From: Bacteroidota bacterium
GTDB taxonomy: Bacteria > Bacteroidota > Bacteroidia > Cytophagales > Cyclobacteriaceae
Length of the DNA: 64,000 bases
Direction of reading: 5' to 3'
Assembly: GCA_018266435.1 (NCBI GenBank)
Contig: JAFEAL010000001.1
Location: forward strand, 62,001-126,000
The notes under the pieces were generated by a model. That model ran no database searches. It was not told the DNA's origin and saw nothing but the letters and a program-made list of their open reading frames with translations. This document shows, one piece after another, positions 51,635 through 61,560 of the stretch (within the stretch, counting starts at the first letter, position 1; every line of letters begins with the position of its first letter). The position numbers and the translations under genes were made by a program.

Positions 51635-53287
51635 TTATTTGTTATTCAAACGTTTGAAATAGTTGATGAGTGCGTTCGTAGATGAATCGTGCGAGGTAAT
51701 TGGTTCGGAAGATGACAGTTCGGGCAATATTTTTTTAGCCAGCACTTTGCCCAATTCTACCCCCCATTGATCGAAGCTGAAAATGTTCCAGATCACACCC
51801 TGAACAAAAATTTTATGTTCGTACATAGCGATGAGGCTGCCAAGCGTACGGGGTGTAAGTTGTTTAAATAATATGGAATTAGTGGGGCGGTTGCCGGAGA
51901 AAACGCGAAAGGGTGCCTGACGCTCAATTTCATCTTCATTCATTCCGGCTGCTTTTAATTCCAGGTGCACTTCTTCAAGTGTCTTGCCTGCCATCAGCGC
52001 TTCGGATTGTGCAAAATAATTAGATAACAGTTTTTGATGATGATCACCTATTGGATTGTGACTGATGGCCGGAGCGATAAAATCACAAGGAATAATTTTT
52101 GTTCCCTGATGGATTAATTGATAAAAAGCATGTTGACCATTGGTGCCGGGCTCGCCCCAGATTACCGGGCCTGTGTGATGGAGTGTATGTTGGCCGTTGC
52201 GGTCAACTGATTTGCCGTTGCTCTCCATGTTGCCTTGCTGAAAGTAGGCTGCAAACCGGTGCAGGTATTGATCATAGGGCAGAATGGCTTCGCTCGAGGT
52301 ATCAAAAAAATTAACATACCAAATACCAATCAGGGCTAGCAGCACCGGAATGTTTTTATCAAAAGGCTGGCTTTTAAAATGATTATCCATGGCATGAGCA
52401 CCTTCGAGTAAATGGGTAAAATTTTCGAAGCCAATGGTACAGGCAATTGATAACCCGATGGATGACCACAGCGAATATCTTCCGCCCACCCAATCCCAAA
52501 ATATGAACATATTTTCTTCGGCAATGCCAAAAGCCGTAACAGCCTTGGCATTGGTTGATACCGCTACAAAATGTTTAGCAACATCGCCACCATTAGCCGT
52601 TTTATCTAAAAACCATTTCTTGGCCGATTCGGCATTGGTCATGGTCTCCTGAGTAGTAAATGTTTTGGAGGCAATGATGAATAGGGTGGTTTCAGGGTTT
52701 AGAGATTTAACGGTTTCTGCCAAGTGTGTGCCATCTACGTTTGAAACAAAGTGTGGGGTAATGTTTTGGCGATACGGCTTCAAGGCTTCGGTTACCATCA
52801 GTGGTCCCAAGTCAGAACCACCAATACCAATATTTACAACGTCAGTAATGGCTTTGCCGGTATATCCTTTCCAGTTTCCTGAGATCAATCGGTCAGAGAA
52901 TGATTTCATTTGATCTAATACTTTGTTTACCTCAGGCATCACATCCTTGCCGTTTACAAAAATGGGAGTGTTAGCACGATTGCGCAAGGCTATGTGTAAT
53001 ACAGGGCGGTGTTCGGTTTCATTGATGCTGTGCCCGTCAAACATCATGGCGATGCACTCGGTCAGTTCTGTTTCATTGGCTAATTGCACGAGTGCTTCAA
53101 TGGCTTCCTGGTTAATCAGGTTTTTAGAGTAATCAACCAAAATATCTTCAAACTGAAGATGAAACTTGCTGAAACGATCAGGATCTTCTTCAAATAATTG
53201 GCGCATGTGTGTGGCCTGCATGTGCATGAATAACGAGGTGAGCCGATGCCAGGCAATGGTCTCGGTGGGGTTAATAGTCGGAAGCAT
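51635..53287 (-). CDS. pgi: glucose-6-phosphate isomerase
   Basis: 550 residues, the standard long bacterial type. Signatures: [12 protein letters not shown] with the phosphate-binding Ser, [26 protein letters not shown] with catalytic residues, and the C-terminal [10 protein letters not shown] with Lys. It converts glucose-6-phosphate to fructose-6-phosphate in the cytosol. It is the first gene of the pgi-pfkA-ROK unit. Nothing unusual is seen. Confidence 0.97.
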   Translation of the reverse strand: MLPTINPTETIAWHRLTSLFMHMQATHMRQLFEEDPDRFSKFHLQFEDILVDYSKNLINQEAIEALVQLANETELTECIAMMFDGHSINETEHRPVLHIALRNRANTPIFVNGKDVMPEVNKVLDQMKSFSDRLISGNWKGYTGKAITDVVNIGIGGSDLGPLMVTEALKPYRQNITPHFVSNVDGTHLAETVKSLNPETTLFIIASKTFTTQETMTNAESAKKWFLDKTANGGDVAKHFVAVSTNAKAVTAFGIAEENMFIFWDWVGGRYSLWSSIGLSIACTIGFENFTHLLEGAHAMDNHFKSQPFDKNIPVLLALIGIWYVNFFDTSSEAILPYDQYLHRFAAYFQQGNMESNGKSVDRNGQHTLHHTGPVIWGEPGTNGQHAFYQLIHQGTKIIPCDFIAPAISHNPIGDHHQKLLSNYFAQSEALMAGKTLEEVHLELKAAGMNEDEIERQAPFRVFSGNRPTNSILFKQLTPRTLGSLIAMYEHKIFVQGVIWNIFSFDQWGVELGKVLAKKILPELSSSEPITSHDSSTNALINYFKRLNNK

Positions 53288-53339
53288 ACTGAGTTTGATT
53301 AAGGCGGAAAATTAGAATGAGAAAAAATAAGGAACAAGA

Positions 53340-53744
53340 TCAACCGCCTACTACTTCTCTTAATTTTTCCACCAAGCTATCCCAAAGGTCTTGCAGTTCA
53401 TCCATATCATCAAAGTCAGAGTAGTCACTGACTTTGAGAAAAGTGGTTTGGGTGAGTTCGTTTACTTCCAGACGCAATTCAAAATAGGAGGGATTTTTCT
53501 GGTCTTCTTTTGTTTCGGGCAAGTATTCAAACCGGGCAAAGTGGTTGGTGCGGTGTGCGGCAAGAACGGCCCTGTGCTGTTCATTATCCCAAGTAAACGT
53601 AAAAACTTTTTCGGGGCTGATGGTTACATTTTCGGCAAACCATTCAGCCAGCCCGCCTGCTGTTTGTATGTAGGGATATAACATTTTAATGGAGGCATGA
53701 ATTTCATAATCTGCCGTAAAGAGATTTTTTGTCGTGGTTGCCAT
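53340..53744 (-). CDS. START-like domain protein
   Basis: 134 residues with one SRPBCC/AHSA1-type domain: FTADYEIHASIKMLYPYIQT, AGGLAEWFAENVTI, FTWDNEQ and a C-terminal helix LQDLWDSLVEKLREVV. The helix-grip fold has a hydrophobic pocket for lipids or hydrophobic ligands. It is a common single-copy protein in Bacteroidota with unknown function. No signal peptide. Confidence 0.82.
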   Translation of the reverse strand: MATTTKNLFTADYEIHASIKMLYPYIQTAGGLAEWFAENVTISPEKVFTFTWDNEQHRAVLAAHRTNHFARFEYLPETKEDQKNPSYFELRLEVNELTQTTFLKVSDYSDFDDMDELQDLWDSLVEKLREVVGG

Positions 53745-53827
53745 ACCTCCAGGTATTTATGATTTCAAATTAAAAGTATTTTCGTTCACTCACAAATAAT
53801 TTCTTTCATGCCAGGGCGATGGTGTGG

Positions 53828-53855
53828 TTGGATAGCTCAAAAGTTTGTATGTTTG
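53828..53855 (+). promoter_or_regulatory. strong promoter-like element upstream of the tRNA-Met region
   Basis: TTG (53828-53830), 17 bp, then TATGTTTG (53848-53855) matches the Bacteroidota consensus in every fixed position. Transcription would start near 53862 and cross the structured segment before tRNA-Met. Confidence 0.6.
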
Positions 53856-53916
53856 CGCCTCTTTTTTAAGATATCCAGATTACTGGGTGACTGACAGTAG
53901 GGCAGACAGGCATATA

Positions 53917-54035
53917 GCGGGTAACTCGGTTGATTCTGACGAAGCGTATTTTGCGAGGATGCTAACCTAAGCATCCGTAGTGGGGCATTGGATTCATATC
54001 TGCCAATTGGCAGACAGCAATTCAAACGGAATTGC
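53917..54035 (+). pseudogene. tRNA-Met-like relic with an insertion (structured leader of tRNA-Met)
   Basis: GCGGGTAACTCGGTTGATT (53917-53935) resembles the 5' part of the true tRNA (GCGAGGTAGCTCAGTTGGTT), and GCATTGGATTCATA (53985-53998) resembles its anticodon region (GCATCGGATTCATA), with CAT kept. GGCAG and TTCAAA later recall the T-arm. About 45 bp separate the two parts, and there is no acceptor stem. Local structure: GGATGCT/AGCATCC hairpin (53957-53976), the palindrome TCTGCCAATTGGCAGA (53999-54014) and GCAATTC/GAATTGC hairpin (54017-54035). GGCAGA at 53901 could pair with TCTGCC instead. It may be a decayed tRNA copy or an RNA leader. Confidence 0.45.
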
Positions 54036-54057
54036 ATAAAAAAATATAAAATAAAAT

Positions 54058-54131
54058 GGCGAGGTAGCTCAGTTGGTTAGAGCATCGGATTCATAACCCG
54101 AAGGTCGGCAGTTCAAATCTGCTCCTCGCTA
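54058..54131 (+). tRNA. tRNA-Met (CAU anticodon), elongator type
   Basis: 74 nt. Acceptor GGCGAGG with CCTCGCT (G-T at the first pair), D-arm GCTCAGTTGGTTAGAGC, anticodon loop TTCATAA (CAU), T-arm GGCAGTTCAAATCTGCT, discriminator A, no encoded CCA. It has no C1-A72 mismatch and no GGG/CCC anticodon stem, so it is not the initiator. It is most like elongator Met; an Ile tRNA with modified CAU cannot be fully excluded. Confidence 0.95.
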
Positions 54132-54150
54132 CATACTTGCATTAGCTATT

Positions 54151-54173
54151 ATTGGGTTCTTCCAATTTTTTTT
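54151..54173 (+). terminator. terminator after tRNA-Met
   Basis: ATTGG (54151-54155) and CCAAT (54162-54166) form a 5-bp stem with a 6-nt loop, followed by eight T. A short but well placed intrinsic terminator. Confidence 0.6.
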
Positions 54174-54240
54174 ACGCTACCTGTCTAAATCATTGCATCC
54201 ATTATTTCTGGGTTCTATATTGGGAAAATATTAAATACCC

Positions 54241-56043
54241 ATGCGTCCTTTATTAATTACGGTCATTGCAGTTTTAGTATTAGACTGCTCAGCACCCAAA
54301 GACAAAATTCTCGACACCCCGGCCATGCAAACCCAATCCAAAAAAATAATTATCTATCAAATGATGACACGTTTGTTTGGAAATACAAACTCCACCAACA
54401 AACAATACGGTACAATTGAAGAAAACGGAGTTGGTAAGTTTAACGACATCACGGATCAGGCCCTGAAGGGAATCAAAGAACTCGGAGCTTCGCATGTGTG
54501 GTACACGGGTGTGATTGAACATGCTGTACTTACAGACTATACGAAGTACGGAATTCTGCTCGATGATGCCGATGTAGTAAAAGGCCGTGCCGGCTCGCCT
54601 TATGCCATCAAAGACTATTACGATGTAAACCCCGACCTGGCCGTAAATGTGCCGCAACGTATGACCGAGTTTGAACAGTTAGTTGACCGTACGCACCATA
54701 ACGGATTAAAAGTCATTATTGATTTTGTGCCTAACCACGTAGCCAGGGCCTACCACAGCGATGCAAAACCAATTGAAGTAAAAGATTTGGGCGAGAACGA
54801 TGACAAATCAGTAGGGTTTAAACCGAGTAATAATTTTTATTACTTGCCAGGGCAAAGTTTTCACTCGCCTCAAAACTATGTAGCACTGGGTAACCAAAAT
54901 TCTTTTCTGACCAAAGACGGTAAGTTTACCGAAACACCCGCCAAAGCATCGGGCAACGATCTGTTTACAGCCACCCCGGGCATCAATGATTGGTTTGAGA
55001 CAGTAAAGATTAATTACGGTGTAGATGTATTGAATGGAAGAAAAACCTATTTTGATCCGGTGCCCGATACCTGGATAAAGATGAAAGACATTCTCATTTT
55101 TTGGGCGAATAAAAAGATAGATGGCTTTCGTTGCGATATGGCCGAGATGGTGCCGGTTGAATTTTGGAATTGGGCCATTCCGCAGGTTAAACAAATTAAC
55201 TCTCAACTTATTTTTATAGCTGAGATTTACAACCCGCAGCAATACCGAAATTATATTGATATAGGAAAGTTTGATTTCTTGTACGATAAGGTTCAGTTAT
55301 ATGACCAATTGCGTTTGCTGATCAATCAAAAGGGCCAGACGACTGAATTGCCTAAAATTCAGGAAAGTTTAAAAGGCATTAACCATAAGATGGTTCATTT
55401 TTTAGAAAACCATGATGAACAACGGATTGCGTCTTCTTTTTTTGCCGGAGATGCCTGGAAAGCAATTCCGGCCATGACGGTGAGTGCCTTAATCGATCAA
55501 AGCCCCGTCATGATTTACTTTGGTCAGGAGGTAGGAGAGGCCGGTGCAGGTACAGAAGGATTTTCAGGTGAAGACGGGCGTACCACAATCTTTGACTATT
55601 GGGGTGTGCCGGCTCATCAGGCTTGGATGAACGGTGGAAAATTTAATGAAGAAAAACTCACCGATGACCAAAAACAATTACGACAATTTTATGGTGATAT
55701 GTTAAATTTTGCTTCCACAGACCGCGCCATTGTTGAAGGAAGCTATTTTGATCTGACTCAACTCAATATAGAAAAAAAGAATATGTCTCAACTGGTTCAT
55801 GCATTTATACGAAGCAGGGATGAAGATAACTTATTGATTGTAACTAACTTCAACATAAGCCTGGAGAAAATAAAATTACAGTTGAGCGAAGAGGCAATTG
55901 CAGCCATGCAACTGAAAAAAGAAATAAAATACATTGGTCGTGATCTGCTGCGAAGCGGAACGGATATTGGCTTTGATCATAATTTCATGACCGAAATTGA
56001 ATTGCCACCCCACAGTGCCTTTATCTTTAAGATTAAATCGTGA
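54241..56043 (+). CDS. GH13 alpha-amylase-family enzyme, lipoprotein
   Basis: 600 residues. N-terminal hydrophobic signal with Cys16 (VLVLDC; Asp before Cys is unusual, so the lipid anchor is likely but not sure). The (beta/alpha)8 barrel keeps region I DFVPNH, region II DGFRCD with nucleophile Asp299, acid/base Glu328 (IAEIYNP) and third acid Asp392 (ENHDEQR). It acts outside the cytosol on alpha-glucans or maltodextrins. It is the first gene of the alpha-glucan cluster, 187 bp before glgE, and could supply maltose. Product size cannot be read. Confidence 0.88.
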   Translation: MRPLLITVIAVLVLDCSAPKDKILDTPAMQTQSKKIIIYQMMTRLFGNTNSTNKQYGTIEENGVGKFNDITDQALKGIKELGASHVWYTGVIEHAVLTDYTKYGILLDDADVVKGRAGSPYAIKDYYDVNPDLAVNVPQRMTEFEQLVDRTHHNGLKVIIDFVPNHVARAYHSDAKPIEVKDLGENDDKSVGFKPSNNFYYLPGQSFHSPQNYVALGNQNSFLTKDGKFTETPAKASGNDLFTATPGINDWFETVKINYGVDVLNGRKTYFDPVPDTWIKMKDILIFWANKKIDGFRCDMAEMVPVEFWNWAIPQVKQINSQLIFIAEIYNPQQYRNYIDIGKFDFLYDKVQLYDQLRLLINQKGQTTELPKIQESLKGINHKMVHFLENHDEQRIASSFFAGDAWKAIPAMTVSALIDQSPVMIYFGQEVGEAGAGTEGFSGEDGRTTIFDYWGVPAHQAWMNGGKFNEEKLTDDQKQLRQFYGDMLNFASTDRAIVEGSYFDLTQLNIEKKNMSQLVHAFIRSRDEDNLLIVTNFNISLEKIKLQLSEEAIAAMQLKKEIKYIGRDLLRSGTDIGFDHNFMTEIELPPHSAFIFKIKS

Positions 56044-56230
56044 ACTCAACACCCGCTTAGCTGGGTTAATTCAGGGGCACTTAAGTTCTCCTAAAGAGTC
56101 TACTCATCAGCATTTACCGGGTTTATATCAACCCCGCTTGCAATAATTTTTTTTTGCACAATACGGTACAGGTACAACTTCATTTTTTTTATTTTTAAAA
56201 GATAACCACTTTTAAGGCAATTCTGATTTT

Positions 56231-58177
56231 ATGCAAAACGGCAAACTACGAGTGATCATAGAAAACGTGCAACCCCAGGTGGACAATGGCCTATACCCCG
56301 CCAAGCGTACCGTGGGTGAGCGCGTAGATATTTCAGCTTCAATTTTTGGTGACGGCCACGACCACATCAGGGCATCAGTTTACTACAAACATGGAAAGGA
56401 CGGTGTACTCAATGAGACAGCAATGTGCTTAGCATACAACGATGAGTGGACGGCCTCATTCCAAGCCAAAGAAAAGGGAACCTATTATTTCTCCATCCAT
56501 GCGTGGGTTGATCATTTTGAGACATGGTACGATGGCTTTAAAAAGAAAGCATCGGCCAAAGTAGATGTGAAGACAGAACTTATGGAAGGTGCAGAGATGC
56601 TGCGAAAACTAAGCCTAATAAATCCGAAATTAGTTTCCGTGGCTGCCGTGTTAGAAGACAAAACACACTATGCTGTCGCCCTCGAAAAAGTACTCTCACC
56701 TGAGTTTGAAAATATCGTTCACGAAAATCCATTGAAAGAAATTTATACTTCTACCGAAAAAGAATTTGAGGTATTAGTCGAAAACCGCAAAGCCAACTTC
56801 AGTGCGTGGTATGAATTTTTTCCACGGTCGGCTTCATTGACCGGAAAGCACGGCACCTTTCAGGATTGCATCAGGTTGTTGCCGCGCATTGCCGCCATGG
56901 GCTTTGATGTTATTTATTTTCCACCCATACATCCCATCGGAAAGATTAACCGCAAAGGAAAGAATAACAATGTGCGATCAGAAAAGAGTGAGCCCGGTTC
57001 GCCTTGGGCCATTGGCAGCGATGAAGGTGGACACAAAACTGTGTTACCGGCTCTTGGAGCCCTTGAAGATTTTAAAAAATTGATAGCCGAAGCAAAAAAA
57101 CTAAACATGGATGTGGCCATGGATATTGCCTTTCAATGTGCGCCTGATCATCCGTACGTAAAAGAACATCCGCAGTGGTTTAAGCAACGACCGGATGGCT
57201 CCATTCAATATGCCGAAAACCCCCCAAAAAAATACCAAGACATTTTTCCTTTCAATTTTGAAACGGATGACTGGAAGGCATTATGGGAAGAATTGCTATC
57301 GGTATTTATCTTTTGGATGGATCAGGGAATTTCTATTTTTCGTGTGGATAACCCGCACACCAAGCCCATTCCTTTCTGGCAGTGGGTCATTACCGAAGTC
57401 CACAAAGTTAATCCGGATATAATTTTTTTATCCGAGGCATTTACCCGGCCCAAGATCATGGCCTCGCTGGCCAAAGTAGGATTTACACAAGGATATACTT
57501 ACTTCACCTGGCGTGTGAGTAAAAATGAAATCATTGATTACGTAAAAGAGTTGGTGCATGGCCCCTCAAGAAATTATTTCAGACCTAATTTCTGGCCGAA
57601 TACTCCTGACATTCTTCCGTTTCATTTGCAACATCAGGGAGAAAACAGTTTCATTATACGTTATGCGTTGGCTTCTACCTTATCATCTAATTTCGGGGTG
57701 TACGGTCCGGCCTATGAGTTTTATGAAAACACGCCCATAGCCGAAGGCAAAGAAGAATATTACAATTCAGAAAAATATGAAGTGAGGCATTACGATTGGA
57801 AAAAAACCAATCGCATGACCGACATTATGACCATGATCAATCAGGCACGCAAAGAAAATGAAGCCCTGCAGTCCACCTGGAATACCCACTTCTGCGATGT
57901 GGGCAACGATCAACTGGTAGCTTACCTCAAAGCCACCGATGATTTGTCAAACATTATCTTAGTCGTTGTCAATCTCGATCCCCATCATTCTAAATCAGGA
58001 TATGTGCAGTTGCCGAAAGACCGGTTGAAGTTGGGTGATAAAATTAATGTGAAGTTGCACGATTGCATGACTGACGAACATTACACCTGGACACAGGAAT
58101 GGAATTATGTGGACATCAACCCCAATAAAATGCCATTCCATTTGTTTAAATTACAACTTCACGAATCGCACCTCTAA
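56231..58177 (+). CDS. glgE: alpha-1,4-glucan:maltose-1-phosphate maltosyltransferase
   Basis: 648 residues, GH13 subfamily 3. An N-terminal beta-sandwich (about 1-110) is followed by the GlgE-specific stretch YFPPIHPIGKINRKGKNN and the barrel. Catalytic nucleophile Asp373 (FRVDNPHTKP) and acid/base Glu402 (LSEAFTRP) are present. It extends alpha-1,4-glucan with maltose units from maltose-1-phosphate. Its stop shares one base with the treS-mak start (TAATG, 58175-58179), so GlgE and maltokinase are made together. It is cytosolic. Confidence 0.95.
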   Translation: MQNGKLRVIIENVQPQVDNGLYPAKRTVGERVDISASIFGDGHDHIRASVYYKHGKDGVLNETAMCLAYNDEWTASFQAKEKGTYYFSIHAWVDHFETWYDGFKKKASAKVDVKTELMEGAEMLRKLSLINPKLVSVAAVLEDKTHYAVALEKVLSPEFENIVHENPLKEIYTSTEKEFEVLVENRKANFSAWYEFFPRSASLTGKHGTFQDCIRLLPRIAAMGFDVIYFPPIHPIGKINRKGKNNNVRSEKSEPGSPWAIGSDEGGHKTVLPALGALEDFKKLIAEAKKLNMDVAMDIAFQCAPDHPYVKEHPQWFKQRPDGSIQYAENPPKKYQDIFPFNFETDDWKALWEELLSVFIFWMDQGISIFRVDNPHTKPIPFWQWVITEVHKVNPDIIFLSEAFTRPKIMASLAKVGFTQGYTYFTWRVSKNEIIDYVKELVHGPSRNYFRPNFWPNTPDILPFHLQHQGENSFIIRYALASTLSSNFGVYGPAYEFYENTPIAEGKEEYYNSEKYEVRHYDWKKTNRMTDIMTMINQARKENEALQSTWNTHFCDVGNDQLVAYLKATDDLSNIILVVVNLDPHHSKSGYVQLPKDRLKLGDKINVKLHDCMTDEHYTWTQEWNYVDINPNKMPFHLFKLQLHESHL

Positions 58178-61100
58178 TGCCTGGCCTAATCAAAAATGAC
58201 CCCCTTTGGTTTAAAGACGCTATCATTTACGAAGTAAGCGTCAGGGCTTTTAGCGACAGCAATGCCGATGGCATTGGCGATTTCGCTGGGCTGACTTCCA
58301 AACTGGATTACCTGGAAGACCTTGGCATCAACACCATTTGGTTGTTGCCTTTTTTTGATTCGCCTTTAAAAGATGACGGGTATGATATTTCTGATCACAC
58401 CTCAATCCATCCGGATTATGGAACGCAGACCGACTTCAGGCAGTTTCTAAAAGAGGCCCATGCCCGCGGTATGCGCGTGATTACCGAATTGATTCTCAAC
58501 CACACCAGCGACCAGCATATCTGGTTTCAAAAATCAAGAAAAGCACGGGCGGGTTCACGCTACAAAAATTATTACGTGTGGAGCGACACCTCTGAAAGAT
58601 ACAAAGATGCGCGCCTGTTGTTTCCTGACATAGAGCCTTCTAACTGGACGTGGGACAATGAAGCCAAAGCCTACTACTGGCACCGCTTCTACCGGCACAT
58701 GCCTGAGTTGAATTATGAGAACCCCGAAGTGCAACTGGAGATGATTAAGGTGATTGATTATTGGCTTAAAATGGGTGTGGATGGATTTCGCCTGTCATCG
58801 GTTCCGTTTCTATTTGAAAAAGAGGGAACCAGCAGTGAAAACCTGCCCGAGACACACCAGTTCTTAAAAAAACTCAGAACCTACATCGATAACCATTATG
58901 AAAATAAAATTCTACTAGCCGAAGCCAACCTGTGGCCGGAAGATGCAGCCGAGTATTTTGGCAAAGGCAATGAATGCCACATGTGCTTTAATTATCCGTT
59001 GATGCCACGGTTATACTTGAGTTTACGCACGGAAGACAATTACCCCATCATCGATATTTTTGATCAGACTCCCGTCACATCTGATGTAAACCAGTGGGCA
59101 CTTTTTTTGCGCAACCATGATGAGATCGGTTTAGAAATGGTAACTGAGGAAGAGAAAGATTACCTCTTCAAAGCGTATGCTACAGATCCAAACACTAAAC
59201 ACAACCTTGGTATTCGCAGAAGGCTGGCTCCCTTGCTCAATAATGACCGCAGAAAAATTGAGCTGCTTTATACACTGTTGTTTTCGCTGCCGGGCACTCC
59301 GGTTATTTACTATGGCGATGAAATAGGCATGGGTGATAATATTTACTTAGGCGATCGCTATGGCGTACGCACCCCAATGCAATGGAACATGAATTTGAAT
59401 GCGGGATTCTCTTCGGCTAACCCGCAAAAACTTTATTTGCCCGTGATCACCGACCCGGCCTACCGGTACGAGTCAGTCAATGTTACTACCCAGGACGAAA
59501 ACCCCTCTTCGCTGATCTGGTGGATCAAGCACGTAGTAGCTATGCGTAAACGGCTCGGCATTTTTGGGCGCGGAGATCTTTCTTTTATTGAAAGCAGCAA
59601 TGCTAAAGTTCTTTGTTTTGCACGGAGTTATAAAAACCAGCGGGTAGTGGTAGTAGCCAACCTTTCACAATTTTCTCAAGCCACCACACTGGATTTTTCA
59701 GCCTATAAAAATTGTGATGTAACAGAAGTATTCAGTCAAAACCGATTTAAAAATAGTGTAGATAGAGAGTACCCCATCACGATTGGGCCATACGGCTATT
59801 TCTGGTTTCAGATTGATACGGTCGAAAAAAAAGAATCTTCTTCCGCTTCGGGCGAGTTGCCCTTGTTTCAATCTGATTTATCGTGGGAGCGTACATTTTC
59901 TGATTATGAAAATGTGCGATTTCTGGAGCGTAAAGTTTTGCAAAACTTTATACGCAAATGCCGGTGGTTTGGCGGCAAGGCCAAAACCATTAGTAAAGTA
60001 AGTATCAATCAATTGATCCCCGTAAAAGCGGATGGCGAAATGCATTACCTTTCCATTATTGAAGTGCATTATGTGCAGCGATTGCCCGAGTTGTATTTTC
60101 TGCCGATTTATTTTGCTTCGTCTGATTCGCTGTTCGAAAAAGTGGAGTACACGGCACAAAGCGTGATATGCCGGGCTGATTTTCAGGGAAAAACCGGCTT
60201 CCTTGTCGACAGTAGTTATGATAAGGGTTTCCGCGATTTTCTGTTTCAGGCCATGGATCGAAAAGTACGCATGAAAGTTGACGAAGGTACGCTGGAGTTT
60301 AACTCAAGCGTGTTTGTTAAACTGAATTCTGAACAGGTTGATTCCAAGATACTAAAAGCAGAGCAGAGCAATACGTCAATAATATATAATGATAAATATT
60401 TCTTTAAATTTTATCGTAAAATAGAAAGAGAAATTAACCCTGATCTGGAGATTATCCGGTTCCTTTCAGAGAACACCAATTTTCGTAACTCACCCAAATA
60501 TGCCGGTAGCATTGAGTACCACGACAACAATGGGCAAGTCATGGTATTTGGGTTATTGCAGGAGAAAGTAGAAAACCAGGGAGACAGTTGGGTAATGACC
60601 ACCGATTCGGTAGGGCGTTTTTATGAGCGAGTCATGGCTAAGGCAAAAAAAGAAAAACTGCCCAAGCTGGTAAATAAATCTTCAATCACGTTTGACGAAG
60701 CTCCGGAATTGATCCAGGAATTTATCGGAACAGGCTTTTACGAGCGCGTAGTCCGGTTAGGCCAACGCACAGCCGAAATGCACCTGGCGCTGGCTTCTGA
60801 TAAAACCAATCCGGCTTTTTCTCCTGAATATTTCACCCCCAATTACCAGCGGTCACTGTACTCATCGCTGCGCAAACTGGTGCGCGACAGGTTAAAACTT
60901 TTGCAACAGTCGCTTAATAAATTAGGTTTTGAATCACAAGCATTGGCCAAAAATGTATTAGCCTCTGAAGAAACAATTCTGGAGTGTTTCGGTGAGATTT
61001 ATAAAGTGAAACTCGATTCCATTAAAACCCGAATCCATGGCGATTATCACCTGGGGCAGGTGCTGTTTACCGGTAAGGATTTTGTCATTATCGATTTTGA

Positions 61101-61500
61101 AGGTGAACCCGGGTTTAGCTTCAGTGAACGCAGGTTGAAAAAAAACCCATTGAAAGATGTAGCCGGCATGATGCGCTCCTTTCATTATGCCGCATTCGGA
61201 AAAATTCTGTTAAACGAAAATTACCGCGAGCAGGACCTGGCTTTGCTCAGCCAATGGGCAGATCAATGGCAGCATTATGCGAGCCGGTTTTACATGGGAG
61301 CCTATATGGAAAAAATGGGAATGGGTAAAAACCTTTCGGCACAAGATGAAATATTGATGCGTGTTTATTTGTTGGAGAAGGCTGTTTATGAACTGGGCTA
61401 CGAACTGAATGGAAGACCCGATTGGGTAATCATCCCTTTGCGCGGAATCTTGTATCAGGTAGACAGATACTTGCTGGCAAAAGAGATGAGTAAAAAATGA
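58177..61500 (+). CDS. treS: trehalose synthase-maltokinase fusion; TreS nucleophile replaced by Ser
   Basis: 1107 residues. Residues about 1-550 are a TreS-type GH13 domain, which turns trehalose into maltose. Residues about 575-1107 are a maltokinase (Pep2/Mak) that makes maltose-1-phosphate for GlgE. The kinase keeps the N-terminal cap KCRWFGGKAKT, catalytic Asp956 (IHGDYHLGQ) and metal Asp973 (IIDFEGEP). In TreS, acid/base Glu249 (LAEANLWP) and Asp315 (RNHDEIGLE) are kept, but the nucleophile position reads GFRLSSVP, with Ser207 where the family has Asp (GFRLDAVP). Glycosyl-enzyme formation should fail, so the TreS half may only serve as structure or binding. The kinase half looks fully active. 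Confidence 0.93.
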   Translation: MPGLIKNDPLWFKDAIIYEVSVRAFSDSNADGIGDFAGLTSKLDYLEDLGINTIWLLPFFDSPLKDDGYDISDHTSIHPDYGTQTDFRQFLKEAHARGMRVITELILNHTSDQHIWFQKSRKARAGSRYKNYYVWSDTSERYKDARLLFPDIEPSNWTWDNEAKAYYWHRFYRHMPELNYENPEVQLEMIKVIDYWLKMGVDGFRLSSVPFLFEKEGTSSENLPETHQFLKKLRTYIDNHYENKILLAEANLWPEDAAEYFGKGNECHMCFNYPLMPRLYLSLRTEDNYPIIDIFDQTPVTSDVNQWALFLRNHDEIGLEMVTEEEKDYLFKAYATDPNTKHNLGIRRRLAPLLNNDRRKIELLYTLLFSLPGTPVIYYGDEIGMGDNIYLGDRYGVRTPMQWNMNLNAGFSSANPQKLYLPVITDPAYRYESVNVTTQDENPSSLIWWIKHVVAMRKRLGIFGRGDLSFIESSNAKVLCFARSYKNQRVVVVANLSQFSQATTLDFSAYKNCDVTEVFSQNRFKNSVDREYPITIGPYGYFWFQIDTVEKKESSSASGELPLFQSDLSWERTFSDYENVRFLERKVLQNFIRKCRWFGGKAKTISKVSINQLIPVKADGEMHYLSIIEVHYVQRLPELYFLPIYFASSDSLFEKVEYTAQSVICRADFQGKTGFLVDSSYDKGFRDFLFQAMDRKVRMKVDEGTLEFNSSVFVKLNSEQVDSKILKAEQSNTSIIYNDKYFFKFYRKIEREINPDLEIIRFLSENTNFRNSPKYAGSIEYHDNNGQVMVFGLLQEKVENQGDSWVMTTDSVGRFYERVMAKAKKEKLPKLVNKSSITFDEAPELIQEFIGTGFYERVVRLGQRTAEMHLALASDKTNPAFSPEYFTPNYQRSLYSSLRKLVRDRLKLLQQSLNKLGFESQALAKNVLASEETILECFGEIYKVKLDSIKTRIHGDYHLGQVLFTGKDFVIIDFEGEPGFSFSERRLKKNPLKDVAGMMRSFHYAAFGKILLNENYREQDLALLSQWADQWQHYASRFYMGAYMEKMGMGKNLSAQDEILMRVYLLEKAVYELGYELNGRPDWVIIPLRGILYQVDRYLLAKEMSKK

Positions 61501-61560
61501 TAAAGGATAATGTTGAAGGGTAAACTACCCATCAGCATAGCTGACCAAAAATAGTAACTG

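Noticed and set aside
53837..54037. 66-aa minus-strand frame in the tRNA-Met leader
   Set aside because: The segment is full of RNA-type hairpins and tRNA-like stretches; the frame has no family or signal.
54058..54131. Phage or island attachment site at tRNA-Met
   Set aside because: The tRNA-like stretch upstream could be an att-like remnant, but there is no integrase and no foreign gene content on either side.
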